A stretch of DNA of 64,000 nucleotides from positions 310,001-374,000 of the forward strand of contig NZ_NFUU01000002.1 in assembly GCF_002127265.1 (NCBI RefSeq). Reading direction: 5' to 3'. Every line of letters starts with the position of its first letter. The stretch's first letter is position 1. This stretch comes from Hydrogenophaga sp. IBVHS1. GTDB lineage: Bacteria > Pseudomonadota > Gammaproteobacteria > Burkholderiales > Burkholderiaceae_C. The position numbers and the translations under genes are program-made. Shown here in pieces: positions 27,071 through 35,124 of this stretch. Under the pieces are notes generated by a model that ran no database searches, was not told the DNA's origin, and saw only the letters and a list, made by a program, of their open reading frames with translations.

Positions 27071-28147
27071 ATGAGTTTCACCACCCGTTGCCCCGCGTGC
27101 GGAACGATGTTCAGGGTCGTCGCCGACCAGCTGAAGATCTCCGAGGGCTGGGTGCGTTGTGGCCACTGCGCCGATGTGTTCGACGCCACGCTTTACCTGC
27201 AACCCTGGACGGCGCCTGGCTCCTCCGCCGAACCCGAAGGTCAGGTGGACCCGGCTCCCGAGCCCGAGTACGACCCCGAGGAAGAACCCGAAACCGCCAT
27301 CATGGAGGATTCGGAAATGTCGGGCGAGTGGGGCCAGCTGGAAGGTTCCCGAAGGTTCCAGGATTCGCAGGAATCGTCCCCGCCGTCTTCGGTGCCTGAA
27401 GTTCAGAGCTCGGCATCCGGGTACGACGATTCAGAGGTGTCGGATTTCCATACCGATCTGCAGCGCTTCGCTGCCGGCGTGGGTCGTGCTGGGGAAGACG
27501 AGTTCGAGGACTCGTCGGATGGGATTGCGGCCGAGGTCAGCGCCGCGGCGCAGGCCGCGCGCGGCGTTCCCAGCACCAACTCAGGCGCCTCGGATTTCGA
27601 GCGCAGTGAACTCGAGGACCCACTATCAGTGCCCGGCTTCGTTCGCCAGGCGCGCCGCCGAGCGTTCTGGTCCTCGAACGGCATGCGCGCCGCGCTGGCC
27701 GTGCTGATGTTGCTGCTCGGCGCCTTGCTGATGGCGCAAGTTGCCCTGCACGAACGCGACCGACTGGCGGCGGCGCGGCCCGATCTTCAGCCCCTGTTGC
27801 AGCGCGCCTGCGATGCACTTGGTTGCCAGCTGGCGCCCGTGCGCCGCATCGATGCCATCGTGATCGACAGCACGGCGCTGGTCCGGCGGCTGGGCGATTT
27901 CTACTCTTTCGACCTCGTGCTCAAGAACACCGCATCGACGCCCCTGGCTTTGCCCGCGCTCGAACTCAGCCTCACCGACACGCGTGATCAGGTGATTGCG
28001 CGCCGCGTTTTTCTGCCCGAAGAGTGGCCCGATTCGCCATCCCTGTTGCCCGCTCAGGGTTCGGTCAGCGTGAGCCTGCGGCTCGCGCTCGCGCTGGGAG
28101 ATGCCACGCCCATGGCAGGCTACCGCGCTCTGGTTTTTTATCCCTGA
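27071..28147 (+). CDS. Zinc-ribbon (MJ0042) / DUF3426 membrane protein
   Basis: 358 residues. The N-terminus is a zinc ribbon with two CxxC pairs (Cys7/Cys10 and Cys30/Cys33), followed by a long acidic Glu/Ser/Pro-rich linker (about 45-190), one membrane helix (AALAVLMLLLGALLMAQVAL, about 206-225) and a C-terminal beta-rich domain typical of DUF3426 (VRRIDAIVIDSTALVRR onward). Predicted topology: ribbon and linker in the cytoplasm, DUF3426 domain in the periplasm. Function unknown in the family. It follows prmA by 36 bases and precedes the PfkB kinase by 17. Confidence 0.88.
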   Translation: MSFTTRCPACGTMFRVVADQLKISEGWVRCGHCADVFDATLYLQPWTAPGSSAEPEGQVDPAPEPEYDPEEEPETAIMEDSEMSGEWGQLEGSRRFQDSQESSPPSSVPEVQSSASGYDDSEVSDFHTDLQRFAAGVGRAGEDEFEDSSDGIAAEVSAAAQAARGVPSTNSGASDFERSELEDPLSVPGFVRQARRRAFWSSNGMRAALAVLMLLLGALLMAQVALHERDRLAAARPDLQPLLQRACDALGCQLAPVRRIDAIVIDSTALVRRLGDFYSFDLVLKNTASTPLALPALELSLTDTRDQVIARRVFLPEEWPDSPSLLPAQGSVSVSLRLALALGDATPMAGYRALVFYP

Positions 28148-28164
28148 CCCAAGGAACCCTTCCC

Positions 28165-29052
28165 ATGCCCATTCTTGTCTGCGGCTCGCTGGCCTTCGAC
28201 ACCATCATGACCTTCGAGGGCCGCTTCGCCGAGCAGATCCTGCCCAGTCAGCTGCACATTCTCAACGTATCTTTTCTTGTGCCCGGGCTGCGCCGCGAGT
28301 ATGGAGGCTGCGCCGGCAACATCGCTTACGGCTTGCGCCAGCTGGGTGCACAGGCCGTGCCGCTGGCCACGCTGGGCAACGACGGACACGAATACCTGGA
28401 GCGCTTGCAGGCCTTGGGCGTGGACACGCGCCACGTGTCAAAGGCGGCCGACAGCTACACCGCGCAAGCCATGATCATGACCGACCGCGACAACAACCAG
28501 ATCACCGCGTTCCATCCTGGGGCGATGTCGATGGCGCACGACAATCCGGTGCCACAGCGCGACGACCTCTCTGTGGCCATCATCTCGCCCGACGGCCGCG
28601 ACGCCATGCTCACCCATGCGCGCCAGTTGCATGCGGCCGGTGTGCCCTTCGTGTTCGATCCGGGCCAGGGCCTGCCCATGTTCAACGGTGAGGAGTTGCG
28701 CCAGTTCATCGAACTGGCCACCTGGGTCACGCTCAACGACTACGAAGCGCAGATGCTGTGCGACCGCACCGGTCTCACGCTCGATGCCATCGCCACGCAG
28801 GTGAAGGGGCTCGTCGTCACGTTGGGCGCGCAGGGTTGCGATGTGTGGGATGGCGGGAGCAAGGTGCACGTGCCTGGCGTGGTTGCGACCGAAGTGGTGG
28901 ACCCCACCGGCTGCGGCGACGCGTTCCGCGCAGCACTGCTGCATGGCCTCGAACAGGGCTGGTCGCTGCAACGTTGTGTTGAGCTCGGCAACCGCATGGG
29001 CGCTACCAAGATCGCCAGCCGAGGTGGCCAGAACTACACGTACGCGATCTAG
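28165..29052 (+). CDS. PfkB-family carbohydrate/adenosine kinase
   Basis: 295 residues with both PfkB family signatures: the N-terminal GGCAGNIAYGLRQLG and the C-terminal anion hole/catalytic DPTGCGDAFRAALLHG (Asp of GxGD). The sequence resembles bacterial proteins annotated as adenosine kinase or ribokinase-like, and it phosphorylates a sugar or nucleoside with ATP; the substrate is not decidable. Start ATG 28165 has AAGGAA about ten bases upstream. A terminator hairpin follows, shared with the convergent H1-like gene. Confidence 0.9.
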   Translation: MPILVCGSLAFDTIMTFEGRFAEQILPSQLHILNVSFLVPGLRREYGGCAGNIAYGLRQLGAQAVPLATLGNDGHEYLERLQALGVDTRHVSKAADSYTAQAMIMTDRDNNQITAFHPGAMSMAHDNPVPQRDDLSVAIISPDGRDAMLTHARQLHAAGVPFVFDPGQGLPMFNGEELRQFIELATWVTLNDYEAQMLCDRTGLTLDAIATQVKGLVVTLGAQGCDVWDGGSKVHVPGVVATEVVDPTGCGDAFRAALLHGLEQGWSLQRCVELGNRMGATKIASRGGQNYTYAI

Positions 29053-29070
29053 GCTCTCCAGAAAAGAAAA

Positions 29071-29094
29071 AGCCCGGCGCTTTCGCGCCGGGCT
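29071..29094 (-). terminator. Intrinsic terminator of the H1-like gene
   Basis: A perfect ten-base-pair stem (AGCCCGGCGC with GCGCCGGGCT) and a four-base loop. On the minus strand it is followed by TTTTTCTTTTC, giving a terminator for the H1-like gene that ends at 29118. On the plus strand there is no T-run, so it would act only weakly after the kinase gene. Confidence 0.85.
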
Positions 29095-29117
29095 GCAGGG
29101 TCATCTCAACGAGAGAC

Positions 29118-29618
29118 TCAAGGCTTGCTGGACGTGGGGAACGGCCAGGCAGCCTGAGGGTTGAGCTTCGTCTGCGCCGCAGGTGCTGCAGCAGGGGCTG
29201 CCGGCTTCTTGGCCGGCTCAGCTTTTTTTGCTGGGGCTGCCTTCTTCGCAGGGGCCTTCTTCGCAGCGGCCTTTTTCGCAGGAGCCTTCTTCGCAGCGGC
29301 TTTCTTCGCCGGCGCTTTCTTGGCAGCAGCCTTCTTCGCAGGCGCCTTTTTCGCGGCGGCCTTCTTGGCAGGCGCCTTCTTGGCAGCGGCCTTCTTCGCC
29401 GGAGCCTTCTTCGCTGCGACCTTCTTGGCCGGAGCCTTCTTCGCCGGAGCTGCCTTCTTCTTCGCCGGTGCGGCTTTCTTCGCCGGGGCCTTCTTCACAG
29501 CGGCCTTCTTGGCCGGAGCCTTTTTGGCCGGAGCTGCTTTCTTCGCAGCGGGTTTCTTGGCCGGAGCCTTCTTAGCCGGTGCGGCCTTTTTGGCCGGGGC
29601 TTTTTTTGCAGTTGCCAT
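29118..29618 (-). CDS. Histone H1-like DNA-binding protein
   Basis: 166 residues made almost entirely of Lys, Ala and Pro in repeats of the type [10 protein letters not shown], with a short non-repeated C-terminal tail ([17 protein letters not shown]) that is characteristic of Burkholderiales H1-like proteins. Such proteins bind DNA through lysine-rich disordered arms and affect nucleoid compaction (Bordetella BpH1 is the studied example). ATG 29618 is preferred over an upstream ATG (29636) because AAGGAGA lies six bases before it. The 5' region holds three inverted repeats. Repeat number is expected to vary between strains. Confidence 0.92.
   Translation of the reverse strand: MATAKKAPAKKAAPAKKAPAKKPAAKKAAPAKKAPAKKAAVKKAPAKKAAPAKKKAAPAKKAPAKKVAAKKAPAKKAAAKKAPAKKAAAKKAPAKKAAAKKAPAKKAAAKKAPAKKAAAKKAPAKKAAPAKKAEPAKKPAAPAAAPAAQTKLNPQAAWPFPTSSKP
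29230..29600. repeat. 30-bp tandem coding repeat in the H1-like gene
   Basis: The coding sequence repeats a ten-codon unit ([10 protein letters not shown]) about six times without interruption (roughly 29265..29440), flanked by shorter degenerate KKAPAKK units. Third positions differ slightly between copies, so the array is old enough to have drifted, but it should still be prone to slippage and copy-number change. Confidence 0.75.
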
Positions 29619-29647
29619 TGTTTTCTCCTTGATCAAGTTGCAAAGAG

Positions 29648-29785
29648 CACTTCATCCGGTCTTGACGCCGGTGAAGTGATTCAGCGCCCTGGAGTCGCGC
29701 AGATGCATCCGCGACTGGCCCCAAGGTGTTGAATCCTGTGACAAGACTCCGCCACCGCCGCCATCGCGTCGGGTACAGAGTCTTG
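29648..29785 (-). other. Structured leader upstream of the H1-like gene
   Basis: The 232-base gap between nrdB and the H1-like gene contains three inverted repeats: CACTTCA/TGAAGTG with CCGG/CCGG (29648..29678, one bulged base), AGTCGCG/CGCGACT (29693..29716) and CAAGACTC/GAGTCTTG (29742..29749 and 29778..29785). None has a T-run. They would lie in the 5' untranslated region of the H1-like mRNA or form part of the nrdB downstream region. Confidence 0.45.
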
Positions 29786-29850
29786 AATGTTCAAAATACA
29801 TTTCAATTTCAGGTTTTTACGGGCAATGCAGCCCCGGCTGTGGTGTGGCA

Positions 29851-31038
29851 TCAATCCCAGGAAAGTGCCCCGCCGGACTGGTATTCGATGACGCGAGTTT
29901 CAAAGAAATTGCGTTCCTTCTTGAGATCGATCATCTCGCTCATCCAGGGGAACGGGTTCTCTTCATTGGGGAACATCGGCTCCAGGCCGATCTGCGTGGC
30001 GCGCCGATTGGCGATGTAGCGCAGATAGCCCTTGAACATCGAGGCATTGAGGCCGAGCACGCCGCGCGGCATGGTGTCTTCGGCGTATCGGTACTCGAGT
30101 TCAACGGCCTTCAGAAACAGTTCCTTGATCTCGGCCTTGAATTCGCTGGTCCACAGCATCGGGTTTTCCATCTTGATCGCGTTGATCAGATCGATGCCGA
30201 AGTTGCAGTGCATGGACTCGTCGCGCAGGATGTACTGGTACTGCTCGGCGGCACCGGTCATCTTGTTCTGGCGACCCAGCGCCAGGATCTGCGTGAAGCC
30301 AACGTAGAAGAACAGACCTTCCATCAGGCAGGCGAAGACGATCAGGCTCTTCAGGAGGCGCTGGTCGGTCTCGGGTGTGCCGGTGTGGAAGTGGGGGTCC
30401 ATGATCGCCTCGATGAAGGGGATCAGGAACTCGTCCTTGTCGCGAATGGACTGAACTTCGTTGTAGGCGTTGAAGATCTCGGCTTCGTCCAGGCCGAGCG
30501 ACTCCACGATGTACTGGTAGGCGTGTGTGTGGATCGCTTCTTCGAATGCCTGACGAAGCAGGAACTGGCGGCACTCGGGCGCAGTGATGTGGCGGTAGGT
30601 GCCCAGCACGATGTTGTTGGCGGCCAGCGAATCGGCCGTGACGAAGAAGCCCAGGTTGCGCTTGACGATGCGGCGCTCGTCTTCGGTCAAGCCGTTGGGA
30701 TCTTTCCAGAGCGCGATGTCGCGGCTCATGTTCACTTCCTGCGGCATCCAGTGATTGGCGCAGGTGGCGAGGTATTTTTCCCAAGCCCACTTGTACTTGA
30801 AGGGGACCAGCTGGTTGACGTCGGTCTGGCCGTTGATGATGCGCTTGTCGGCCACATTGATGCGGCGTGCAGGCGCGGTCGTTGCGGCGGCCTTGGGTGC
30901 GGTAGCGGTCGGAATCGAAGCGGAGAAGATGGGAGCGCGCTCACTGGACAGTGAGGCTTGCAGTCCCGACATGCCGGAGGGCAGTGGGCTGATCGCTGGC
31001 TTCGATGAGGGCGTGATTTGGTCGTCCCAGGTCAACAT
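29851..31038 (-). CDS. nrdB: NrdB, class Ia ribonucleotide reductase small subunit
   Basis: Houses the diiron-tyrosyl radical for dNTP synthesis. The 395-residue product carries the iron ligands in [13 protein letters not shown] (Glu167, His170, with radical Tyr174) and DESMHCNFG, and [10 protein letters not shown]. The first 60 residues are a low-complexity Ser/Ala/Pro extension not needed for the fold. ATG 31038 is assumed because it starts MLTWDDQ, although the ribosome binding site is poor. It lies downstream of nrdA on the same strand with a 142-base gap. Confidence 0.96.
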   Translation of the reverse strand: MLTWDDQITPSSKPAISPLPSGMSGLQASLSSERAPIFSASIPTATAPKAAATTAPARRINVADKRIINGQTDVNQLVPFKYKWAWEKYLATCANHWMPQEVNMSRDIALWKDPNGLTEDERRIVKRNLGFFVTADSLAANNIVLGTYRHITAPECRQFLLRQAFEEAIHTHAYQYIVESLGLDEAEIFNAYNEVQSIRDKDEFLIPFIEAIMDPHFHTGTPETDQRLLKSLIVFACLMEGLFFYVGFTQILALGRQNKMTGAAEQYQYILRDESMHCNFGIDLINAIKMENPMLWTSEFKAEIKELFLKAVELEYRYAEDTMPRGVLGLNASMFKGYLRYIANRRATQIGLEPMFPNEENPFPWMSEMIDLKKERNFFETRVIEYQSGGALSWD

Positions 31039-31057
31039 AGATTTGTCCAATGCTCGG

Positions 31058-31085
31058 ATTATCAAAGTGTCTGCTTGAAATGCAA
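31058..31085 (-). promoter_or_regulatory. Possible nrdB promoter
   Basis: On the minus strand TTGCAT (31085..31080) and GATAAT (31063..31058) are separated by 16 bases; the -10 differs from TATAAT at one position. A start near 31051 would give a very short leader for nrdB. The -35 match is only three of six. nrdB could equally be read through from nrdA. Confidence 0.3.
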
Positions 31086-31180
31086 AGTGATCATGTGCGT
31101 TGAGCGCAATTTGTGTTGCGGTGTTGCATCGAATGCGACCCGCATCGGATCGCATCGACGTGCGTCAACGCACACACGCA

Positions 31181-34090
31181 TCACTGGCAAGCCTCGCATC
31201 CGGGGTCGTCGATGGCGCAGAACTTGATGTCGGTCGCGGGCTCTGCGTCGATCGTCGGTGCGCTCATCGGTGCAGCTTGCGCGACAGCGGGACTGAGTGA
31301 CACAGCGTTGAGCTGACCAGTGCGACCGGTCGATTTTTCGACCTGAGTGGCAGAGGTGGTGCGCAGGTAGTACGTGGTCTTCAGACCGCGCAACCACGCG
31401 AGCTTGTAGGTGTCGTCGAGCTTCTTGCCCGATGCACCCGCCATGTAGATGTTCAGGCTCTGCGCCTGGTCGATCCACTTCTGGCGGCGCGCTGCTGCTT
31501 CCACCAGCCACAGCGGTTCCACTTCGAAGGCCGTGGCGTACAGCGCCTTCACTTCTTGCGGCACGCGGTCGATGGGACGCAGCGAGCCATCGAAGTGTTT
31601 GAGGTCCATGACCATCACGTCGTCCCACAGACCCAGGCGCTTGAGGTCTTTCACCAGGTAGCTGTTGATGACCGTGAACTCGCCCGACAGGTTGGACTTC
31701 ACCGAGAGGTTGCCGAAGCAGGGCTCGATGGAGGCGTCCACACCGATGATGTTGGAGATGGTCGCGGTGGGCGCGATGGCCACGCAATTGGAGTTGCGCA
31801 TGCCGTCGGCGGCGATCTTCTTGCGCAGCGCATCCCAGTCCAGCGTGCTGGAGCGGTCCACGTCCACATAGCCGCCGCGTTCGCGGGCCAGCAGGTCCAG
31901 CGTGTCGGAGGGAAGAATGCCCTTGTCCCAAAGCGAACCGCGGTAGCTGGCATAGCGGCCGCGCTCGCGGGCGAGTTCGGTGGACGCCCAGTAAGCGTAG
32001 TAGCAGACGGCTTCCATGGAGCGGTCGGCAAACTCCACCGCGTCGTTGGATGCATAAGGAATGCGCAGTTCGTAGAGCGCGTCCTGGAAGCCCATGACAC
32101 CCAGACCCACCGGGCGGTGGCGCATGTTGGAGTCGCGCGCCTTCTTCACGGCGTAGTAGTTGATGTCGATCACGTTGTCGAGCATGCGCATGGCGGTCTT
32201 GATGGTGACCTGCAGCTTGTCGTGGTCGAGCACCTTGGTGCCGTCGTCGGTGCGCTTGATGTGGTTGAGCAGGTTGACCGAGCCCAGGTTGCACACGGCG
32301 GTTTCGGTGTCGCTGGTGTTGAGCGTGATCTCGGTGCACAGGTTGGAGCTGTGGACCACGCCGGTGTGCTGTTGCGGGCTGCGCACGTTGCAGGCGTCCT
32401 TGAAGGTGATCCAGGGGTGGCCGGTCTCGAACAGCATCGAGAGCATCTTGCGCCACAGGTCGCTGGCGGGCACCTTGCGGTAAGGCTTGATCTCGCCGCG
32501 CGCGGCTTTTTCTTCGTAGGCCACATAGGCCTTCTCGAAGTCTGCACCAAAAAGGTCGTGCAGATCGGGCACGTTGTTGGGCGAGAACAGGCTCCATTCG
32601 CCTTTTTCCATCACGCGCTTCATGAACAGGTCGGGAATCCAGTTCGCCGTGTTCATGTCGTGGGTGCGGCGGCGGTCGTCGCCGGTGTTCTTGCGCAGTT
32701 CCAGGAACTCTTCAATGTCCAGATGCCAGGTTTCCAGGTAGGTGCAGACGGCGCCCTTGCGCTTGCCGCCCTGGTTCACGGCCACAGCCGTGTCGTTGAC
32801 CACTTTCAGGAAAGGCACGACGCCTTGCGATTCGCCGTTGGTGCCCTTGATGTGGCTGCCGAGGGCGCGCACGCGCGTCCAGTCGTTGCCCAGGCCACCC
32901 GCGAACTTGGAGAGCAGCGCGTTTTCCTTGATGGACTCGTAGATGCCGTCGAGGTCATCGGGTACGGTGGTCAGGTAGCAGCTGGAAAGCTGCGAGCGCA
33001 GCGTACCGGCATTGAAAAGGGTGGGTGTGGACGACATGAAGTCGAACGAGGACAGCACTTCGTAGAACTCGATGGCGCGGGCTTCGCGGTCGATCTCGCC
33101 CAGCGACAGGCCCATGGCCACGCGCATGAAGAACGACTGGGGCAGCTCGATGCGGGTCTTGCGCACGTGCAGGAAGTAGCGGTCGTACAGCGTCTGCAGG
33201 CCGAGGTAGTCGAACTGAAGATCGCGCTCGGGCTTGAGCGCAGCGCCGAGGCGAGCCAGATCGAACTGCAGCAGTTTTTCGTCCAGCAGGTCGTTGTCGA
33301 CACCCTTCTTGATGAAGGTCGGGAAGTACTCGGCGTAGCGCCCGCCCATTTCGGTGGAAGGCACTTCCTCGCCCATCACTTCCTTGACGATGGTGTGCAG
33401 CAGCAGGCGGGCCGTGGCGTAGGTGTAGTCCGGGTCTTTTTCAATCAGCGTGCGCGCGGCCAGGATGGACGCCTTGTAAACCTCCTCGATCGGCACGCCG
33501 TCGTACAGGTTGCGCTTGGTCTCGGCCACGATGGGGTCGGCCTTCACGTCTTTGCCCAGGCCCTTGCAGGCGTCTTCGATCAAACCTTGCAGGCGCTGCA
33601 GGTCCAGCGGCACGCGCTCGCCGCCGTCGATCACGTGCAGGATGGGTTCGGCTGGCTGGGCGGCCACGGCCTGGTGTGCGCGTTCCTGGGTACGGCGCTC
33701 ACGGTAGAGCACGTAAGCCCGGGCCACCTCGTGGTGACCGCTGCGCATGAGGCCCAGCTCGACCTGGTCCTGCACGTCTTCTATATGGAAGGTACCGCCG
33801 CCGGGACGCGAACGCATCAGCGCGCGGGCCACGTTCTGGGTGAGTTCATCCACCGTTTCCCGCACGCTGGCCGAGGCCGCACCTTGCGTGCCGTGCACGG
33901 CCAGGAAGGCTTTCATCATGGCCACGGCGATCTTGCTGGGCTCGAAAGGCACCACAGCGCCGTTGCGCCGGATGATCTGGTAGTGGGCGAAAACCGAGCT
34001 GCTCGCTGTAGGAGAAGCCGCGCCAGTCATGCCGGCAGTGGACTTCATCTGGGCTTGTGCGGGGGTGTGAACGGGAGAAGCGGTCAGCAT
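31181..34090 (-). CDS. nrdA: NrdA, class Ia ribonucleotide reductase large subunit
   Basis: Catalytic subunit that reduces ribonucleoside diphosphates. The 969-residue product is longer than E. coli NrdA because the N-terminus carries about 30 extra residues and what looks like two ATP-cone modules (from IIRRNGAVVPFEPSKIAVAM near residue 38 and from HVIDGGERVPLDLQRLQ near 145). Active-site stretches are present: SSCYLTT, NLCTEITLNTSDTETAVCNLGSVNL and the C-terminal thiol pair in GCEACQ. ATG 34090 has AGAGGA seven bases upstream. The promoter at 34268..34296 is covered by NrdR boxes. Confidence 0.97.
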   Translation of the reverse strand: MLTASPVHTPAQAQMKSTAGMTGAASPTASSSVFAHYQIIRRNGAVVPFEPSKIAVAMMKAFLAVHGTQGAASASVRETVDELTQNVARALMRSRPGGGTFHIEDVQDQVELGLMRSGHHEVARAYVLYRERRTQERAHQAVAAQPAEPILHVIDGGERVPLDLQRLQGLIEDACKGLGKDVKADPIVAETKRNLYDGVPIEEVYKASILAARTLIEKDPDYTYATARLLLHTIVKEVMGEEVPSTEMGGRYAEYFPTFIKKGVDNDLLDEKLLQFDLARLGAALKPERDLQFDYLGLQTLYDRYFLHVRKTRIELPQSFFMRVAMGLSLGEIDREARAIEFYEVLSSFDFMSSTPTLFNAGTLRSQLSSCYLTTVPDDLDGIYESIKENALLSKFAGGLGNDWTRVRALGSHIKGTNGESQGVVPFLKVVNDTAVAVNQGGKRKGAVCTYLETWHLDIEEFLELRKNTGDDRRRTHDMNTANWIPDLFMKRVMEKGEWSLFSPNNVPDLHDLFGADFEKAYVAYEEKAARGEIKPYRKVPASDLWRKMLSMLFETGHPWITFKDACNVRSPQQHTGVVHSSNLCTEITLNTSDTETAVCNLGSVNLLNHIKRTDDGTKVLDHDKLQVTIKTAMRMLDNVIDINYYAVKKARDSNMRHRPVGLGVMGFQDALYELRIPYASNDAVEFADRSMEAVCYYAYWASTELARERGRYASYRGSLWDKGILPSDTLDLLARERGGYVDVDRSSTLDWDALRKKIAADGMRNSNCVAIAPTATISNIIGVDASIEPCFGNLSVKSNLSGEFTVINSYLVKDLKRLGLWDDVMVMDLKHFDGSLRPIDRVPQEVKALYATAFEVEPLWLVEAAARRQKWIDQAQSLNIYMAGASGKKLDDTYKLAWLRGLKTTYYLRTTSATQVEKSTGRTGQLNAVSLSPAVAQAAPMSAPTIDAEPATDIKFCAIDDPGCEACQ

Positions 34091-34265
34091 GTTTCCTCTT
34101 TCATTTGTTGTGTGGTGACTGCGCCTGGTGCTCGGCGTCAGGGATGGTTGCGGGTCGGGTGCCGTCGTCAGGGCAGGGTGCGCAGAGGCTCGACGAGAGC
34201 CGCCTGAATGCCAGTGTTCAGACGGTGTCGTTGCTGGACGGGGATGGTTCCGAAACTCACAGCGC

Positions 34266-34281
34266 ACACTATATATGGTGT
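34266..34281. promoter_or_regulatory. NrdR box 1, over the nrdA -10 element
   Basis: ACACTATATATGGTGT matches the NrdR consensus acaCwAtATaTwGtgt at all but one position. It overlaps the -10 element of the nrdA promoter (34268..34273). NrdR represses ribonucleotide reductase genes when its ATP cone senses high dATP. nrdR itself is not in the window. Confidence 0.88.
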
Positions 34282-34296
34282 GCCGCCCCCATTCAA
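34268..34296 (-). promoter_or_regulatory. nrdA promoter (sigma-70 type)
   Basis: On the minus strand TTGAAT (34296..34291) and TATAGT (34273..34268) are 17 bases apart, a good sigma-70 arrangement. The predicted start near 34261 gives a leader of about 170 bases. Its -10 lies inside NrdR box 1 and its -35 lies just downstream of box 2, so both boxes can block RNA polymerase. Confidence 0.7.
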
Positions 34297-34297
34297 G

Positions 34298-34313
34298 CCA
34301 CTACAGGTAGTGT
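34298..34313. promoter_or_regulatory. NrdR box 2, upstream of the nrdA promoter
   Basis: CCACTACAGGTAGTGT is a weaker NrdR box: it keeps the outer CtA and TaG-tgt but not the central ATAT. Its start is 32 bases from box 1, i.e. three helical turns, the spacing usual for paired NrdR boxes. Confidence 0.7.
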
Positions 34314-34509
34314 TTCTTAAATACCACCGGGAGAAGTGCGCCGACGAAACCGTCGGCCTGGTGGGCCGTGTGCAGAGGGCCGGCGGGAAGCGCTGATCGT
34401 TGCTGACGTTGATTTTTCAGACGCAGTCGGGGCGCGCCATTCCGGCCGATTTGTCGCCGCATGCCGCGCCGTTGCGTGGCTCTCTCGCCAGGCCGCTTCG
34501 CGGGGTTGC
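34314..34509. other. Intergenic region between ampD and nrdA promoter
   Basis: Together with the nrdA leader this makes a 419-base gap (34091..34509) without a gene. I find no convincing open frame, T-run terminator or repeat in this part. Several GC-rich short inverted pieces are present, as expected at this composition. Confidence 0.5.
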
Positions 34510-35124
34510 TCATGCTTGCGGCGTGGCCCGTTCGTCGCTCAACGCAGACTCGGGAAAACACGCAGACACCCAACCGAGTTCCCGGCGAAGACGGGCCCAC
34601 TCGAACCCCGGCCCCGGGTCCTGCTTGCGTTGCGGTGCAATGTGTTCATGGCCCGCGATGTGCGCCACCGGGTAGCGGCGTGCCAGTTCGGTGCACAGGC
34701 TGACCAGGCTCTGGTACTGGGCTGGTTCGAAGGTGTCGCCCTCCAGGCCTTCAAGCTCGATGCCGATCGAGTCATCGTTGCGGTTGTCGCGACCCTGCCA
34801 GTGCGAAGCGCCCGCGTGCCACGCACGGGCTTCGACATCGACGAACTGCACCAGCTCGCCATCGCGTCGAATGAAGAAATGGGCCGACACCTCCATGCCC
34901 CTGATCTGCTCGAAGTAGGGATGTGCCTGCCAGTTCAAGACATTGGTGAACAGGTGTTCCACTTCGGGGCCGCCGTACTCGCCGGGTGGCAGGCTGATCG
35001 AATGGATGACGACGAGGTCGATGTGAGCGCCGTCCGGGCGTGCACCGTGGTTGGGTGACGGGCTGTGGCGAGCGCTTAACAGCCAGCCACCGCGCCAGGA
35101 TGGGGTCGCCTCCTCAGGCTGCAT
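34510..35124 (-). CDS. ampD: AmpD, 1,6-anhydro-N-acetylmuramyl-L-alanine amidase
   Basis: Cytoplasmic Zn amidase that removes the peptide from anhydro-muropeptides in wall recycling; in many bacteria its loss derepresses AmpC beta-lactamase. The 204-residue protein has the amidase_2 metal ligands in VVIHSIS, in the EARAWHAGAS stretch and in AGHEHIAPQRKQDPGPGF (His and Asp). Its 5' end overlaps the pilR stop by 11 bases. Mpl at 21418 is the next enzyme for the released tripeptide. Confidence 0.95.
   Translation of the reverse strand: MQPEEATPSWRGGWLLSARHSPSPNHGARPDGAHIDLVVIHSISLPPGEYGGPEVEHLFTNVLNWQAHPYFEQIRGMEVSAHFFIRRDGELVQFVDVEARAWHAGASHWQGRDNRNDDSIGIELEGLEGDTFEPAQYQSLVSLCTELARRYPVAHIAGHEHIAPQRKQDPGPGFEWARLRRELGWVSACFPESALSDERATPQA

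Noticed and set aside
29161..29679. Plus-strand frame encoding an Ala/Phe-rich repetitive protein
   Set aside because: Mirror image of the H1-like Lys/Ala/Pro repeats; the minus frame has the ribosome binding site, terminator and known tail.
31556..34207. Plus-strand open frame of 883 codons
   Set aside because: It is exactly antisense to nrdA; long antisense frames arise from the high GC at third positions. Its translation is rich in His, Val, Gly and Arg with no domain.
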